Both the position numbers and the translations under genes were made by a program. Shown one piece after another: positions 60,601 to 64,000 of a stretch of 64,000 nucleotides of DNA. The notes beneath the pieces are model-generated. The model had not been told where the DNA came from. It worked only from the letters and a program-made list of their open reading frames with translations, and did not search any database. The DNA comes from Pseudovirgaria hyperparasitica (lineage: Eukaryota; Ascomycota; Dothideomycetes; Acrospermales; Acrospermaceae): positions 1,749,074 to 1,813,073 of the forward strand of contig NW_022985550.1 of NCBI RefSeq assembly GCF_010093815.1. Reading direction: 5' to 3'. The stretch's first letter is position 1; the number at the start of each line of letters is the position of its first letter.

Positions 60601-63398
60601 CATGATTGGATTTCCTATGCTGATTTGCCCAACCCAACACGTCTTCTCTACTGCCGAACTGACGTCGAAGGATGGCAAGGATGGTCATGATGCTTATGTA
60701 TCAATTCGAGGTGTTGTCTACGATCTCGGCGACTTCATACCTGTCCACTATCCATCCATCGTTCCTGATTCGGCGCTCGAGAAATACGCTGGCAAAGATG
60801 CAACCAACATTTTCCCCGTTCAAGTTAGCGCTCTTTGCGACGGAAAAGATGGCTCGATTGATGAAGCTGTCCAGCTCAGCTATCAAAATTACAACTACAC
60901 CGGAACAAATTCTGCAACTAGCTCAGACGATACCAACGCTAAGTATCACGATTTCCGATACCAGACGAACGATACCAGGAAGGACTGGTGGTGGGAACAA
61001 CAAGTCTATCTCAAGGCTAATTACTACAAAGGACGCATTGGTTTTAGCCCAGAATACTTGAGGACTCTCGCAGATAGTGGGAACTCTATCGCGTATATCA
61101 ACGAACGTATCTACGATTTCACAGCATATATTCCTGGTGGCCGTGCTCCGAAGTATCCTGTAGGCACCGAGCCTTCCAATCCACCACCAGATTCTGATTT
61201 CATGGACCAGCAAGTCGTCAACTTGTTTCAACAACGATCTGGAATGGATGTCACAAAGTATTGGGACAACCTGAACATCGATGCGGCCCTAAAGAATCGC
61301 ATGAAAGTTTGTCTGGATAATCTGTTCTACGTCGGTCAGCTCGATACCAGAAACTCGACACAGTGTAAATTTGCGACTTACCTACTTTTGGCCATCTCTT
61401 TATTGCTGGTCACCGTCATAGGTTTCAAATTCCTGGCTGCTCTGCAGTTCTCGAGGAAGAACGTTCCTGAGAACCTCGATAAATTCGTCATCTGCACTAT
61501 CCCAGCATATACCGAGGACGAGGACTCTCTACGTCGCGCTATCGACTCCGCCGCCCGTATGAAGTACGATGATAAACGTAAACTTCTGGTCGTTATCTGT
61601 GACGGTATGATTATTGGACAGGGAAACGACCGACCCACGCCCCGGATCGTACTAGATATCCTTGGCGTTTCCGAATCTGTCGATCCAGAGCCTTTGAGCT
61701 TCGAAAGTTTGGGCGAAGGCATGAAGCAGCATAACATGGGCAAGGTCTACTCTGGTCTTTATGAGGTTCAAGGACATATCGTCCCATTTCTCGTCATCGT
61801 CAAGATTGGAAAGCCGTCAGAAGTCTCTCGCCCCGGTAACCGTGGCAAACGTGACTCACAGATGGTTTTGATGCGTTTCTTGAATCGTGTTCACTACAAC
61901 CTCGCGATGTCACCTCTCGAGCTGGAAATGCATCATCAGATCCGGAATATTATTGGCGTAAATCCGACCTTTTACGAATTTCTGCTCCAGATAGATGCAG
62001 ACACTGTCGTTGCTGCGGACTCGGCTACTCGATTTGTTGCCAACTTTTTACACGACACTCGCTTGATAGGCGTTTGCGGTGAGACCGAGTTGACCAATGC
62101 CAAGTCTTCCATGGTCACTATGATTCAGGTTTACGAATACTTCATTTCCCACAATCTGACGAAAGCATTTGAGAGTTTGTTCGGTTCAGTCACCTGTCTA
62201 CCAGGTTGCTTCACCATGTATCGCATCCGTGCGGCCGAAACAGGCAAGCCTCTCTTCGTCAGCAAAGAAGTCGTTGACGCCTATGCTGAGATTCGTGTGG
62301 ATACTTTGCATATGAAAAATCTGTTGCACTTGGGCGAGGATCGGTATCTCACGACCTTACTCCTCAAATTTCATCCAAAATATAAAACCAAGTACAACAG
62401 CCGCGCCCACGCTTGGACCATTGCACCGGACAGCTGGAAGGTATTCATGTCTCAACGTCGTCGTTGGATCAACTCTACCGTTCACAATCTAATGGAACTC
62501 ATTCCCATGCAACAGCTGTGTGGTTTCTGTTGTTTCTCTATGCGGTTCATCGTCTTCCTGGATCTGGTCTCGACAATCATTCAGCCTGTTATTGTTGCCT
62601 ACCTTGTCTATCTAATCGTCCTAGTAGCAAGAGGTGGTACATCGGTAGTTCCCATCACATCCCTGCTTCTCTTAGGTGCGATCTATGGTTTGCAAGCAGT
62701 CATCTTTATTTTGCGCAGGAAGTGGGAAATGATTGGATGGATGATCATCTACATCCTAGCCACCCCGGTCTTCGCGTGTGCGCTTCCTCTATACTCATTC
62801 TGGCATATGGACGACTTCTCCTGGGGCAACACTCGTATCGTCACCGGAGAGAAGGGTCAGAAGATCGTTGTGTCAGACGAAGGCAAGTTCGACCCTGCGA
62901 GTATTCCACATAAGAAATGGGAAGAATACCAGGCCGAGCTCTGGGACGCGCAAACGTCCCGTGACGACCGCTCCGAGATCTCAGGTGTGTCGTACGGCAC
63001 TAAGCATTACGCCGCCTCTGAGCACGGTGGCTTCTATTCGCCGAATAGACCAATGTCCACAATGGATATGCCACCAATGCCACGTCAAGTCAGCCGACTC
63101 AGCCTCGCCCCTAGTGGCTTTGGTGGCTACCAGGAGTCAAACATGGATCTATCTGAACTAGCGGGTAATCTACCTAGCGATGATGCCATCCTCGCTGAAA
63201 TTCGAGATATTCTGCGGACAGCTGATCTGATGAACGTCACTAAGAAGAGCATCAAGCAAGAGTTGGAGAGAAGGTAAGCATGACAAGCCCTCCTATGACT
63301 TCAGAATCTAACTCATATTCAGATTTGGTGTCGACATGAATGCTAAGCGCGCATACATTGGTAGCGCGACCGAAGCAGTGCTATCTGGCCAGCTATGA
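57699..63398 (+). CDS. csmA: Class V chitin synthase with myosin motor-like domain (CsmA type)
   Basis: Chitin synthase delivered to hyphal tips and septa with help of its own myosin-like head. Exons are 57699-58000, 58054-63273 and 63323-63398, with introns of 53 and 49 bases; about 1865 aa. The first splice falls just before the P-loop and creates [16 protein letters not shown] (about residues 101-116), so ATP binding is plausible. The switch-like VDFPGFSQ lies near 405 and a FCLKPND segment closes the head. After a linker come a helix pair, a cytochrome-b5-like domain ([14 protein letters not shown]), and the GT2 core with [25 protein letters not shown] and QRRRW (about 1567), then membrane helices. 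The last splice joins LERR to [13 protein letters not shown] and completes the DEK-type C-terminus. The ATG at 57699 is the first after a pyrimidine-rich leader. Confidence 0.96.
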
Positions 63399-63709
63399 GA
63401 TCCTATCTAATGTACGCTTTCGAATATCATTGGAAATATTGTAGTGAGCAAATATATGATCATTCTCTTTGTACGTTCACGACTTGATTAGAAATGAAAG
63501 AGGCCCGAATCATTACCTCTTTCTTTGTTATCAATTCTTGATTTCTCTCACTAGCGTTACGATATAAGATCGGTGTGAGATATTCCCTGGCGCGCGATTT
63601 TTTCAGAGCATGTAATATAGGGGCCGCGTGTATGTAACGTATGCATACACTGCCGCAGCTGGGATCACTAGCGTATAATATGCAATATATGATTGTTTGG
63701 AGGAGTCTT
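63399..63709. other. Convergent intergenic region, csmA and the right-edge gene
   Basis: 311 bases with the 3' ends of two convergent genes. No other feature was recognised. Confidence 0.45.
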
Positions 63710-64000
63710 TCATCGTCTCATTCCCCTCGAGGACCGGTCGTCCCTTCGATCACCCCTGTCCCTCGTACTCCCTCTATCTCTATCTCTATCCTTATCTCTC
63801 TCCCGCTCGCGATCTCGCTCTCGTTCTCGCTCACGCTCACGATCTCGCTCTCCGTCCCGATCGCTACTGCTCACTGGCACCTCAACAACATACTCTTCCT
63901 CTTCGACGCGGAAATACCGCTCTACCATCTCCCTTTCGTCGCGCGCCCGAACCGGGCCTAGCATGAACCGCACCGTCCCACTCGTCCCCCGGACGCCTGT
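63710..64000 (-). CDS. C-terminal part of an Arg/Glu/Asp-rich protein (5' part beyond window)
   Basis: The minus-strand frame is open from the right edge to the stop at 63710-63712. It reads as a folded-looking segment (RFMLGPVRARDEREMVERYF followed by an acidic EEEEYVVEVP) and then a long run of alternating Arg with Glu or Asp (about 63757-63860 on the plus strand, as CTCTCG/CTCTAT-like repeats), ending in SSRGMRR. RE/RD-dipeptide tails occur in splicing and other nuclear RNA proteins, but the tail alone does not identify the family. The plus-strand frames over this region are products of the repeat. The function is not assigned. Confidence 0.6.
   Translation of the reverse strand, partial: TGVRGTSGTVRFMLGPVRARDEREMVERYFRVEEEEYVVEVPVSSSDRDGERDRERERERERDRERERDKDRDRDRGSTRDRGDRRDDRSSRGMRR

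Overview
This is nuclear DNA of a filamentous ascomycete (Pezizomycotina, possibly a Dothideomycete; the class is a weak inference). Genes are dense and lie on both strands. Introns are mostly 46-80 nt, with GT..AG ends and CTAAC/CTAAT-like branch sites. The gene set fits: an APSES cell-cycle factor, an AreB-type GATA factor with a coiled coil, and a head-to-head pair of myosin-like chitin synthases, the last found only in filamentous fungi. No viral element, rDNA, CRISPR or complete transposon was recognised.

Left third (1-21300): the MBF-type factor MBP1 (minus, running off the left edge), a LYR/Cup1-like protein, a GNAT acetyltransferase with a probable GC-AG intron, a 3.3 kb stretch without a convincing gene, the Hsp110 chaperone hsp88 (minus), a CENP-L/Fta1-like kinetochore protein, the pyruvate dehydrogenase E2 subunit (minus) and the large Arf-GEF SEC7.

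Middle (21300-37800): an AT-rich island of about 2.4 kb holding one intron-bearing tRNA-Gly(CCC), a PLP aminotransferase of the isopenicillin-N-epimerase-like group, 2 kb of apparently empty DNA, a SNF2/RING helicase of the Rad5/HLTF type, the type II PI 4-kinase LSB6, a decaying F-box gene and an unresolved minus-strand coding candidate. This is the accessory-looking part of the window.

Right third (37800-64000): areB, SRP68, a long mitochondrial PPR protein (CYA-5-like), two small predicted membrane proteins, END3, the chitin synthase csmB (minus) and csmA (plus) around a 1.9 kb shared upstream region, and the C-terminal end of an Arg/Glu/Asp-rich protein leaving the right edge.

Most genes are housekeeping. 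Functional themes are membrane traffic (SEC7, LSB6, END3, SRP68) and wall synthesis (csmA/csmB, whose products are membrane-delivered enzymes). I found no clearly new multi-gene system. The most useful observations are three introns whose length is a multiple of three and which carry no stop (hsp88, the SNF2 gene, the GNAT gene), an upstream first exon for the SNF2 gene, and the tRNA inside the AT-rich island.
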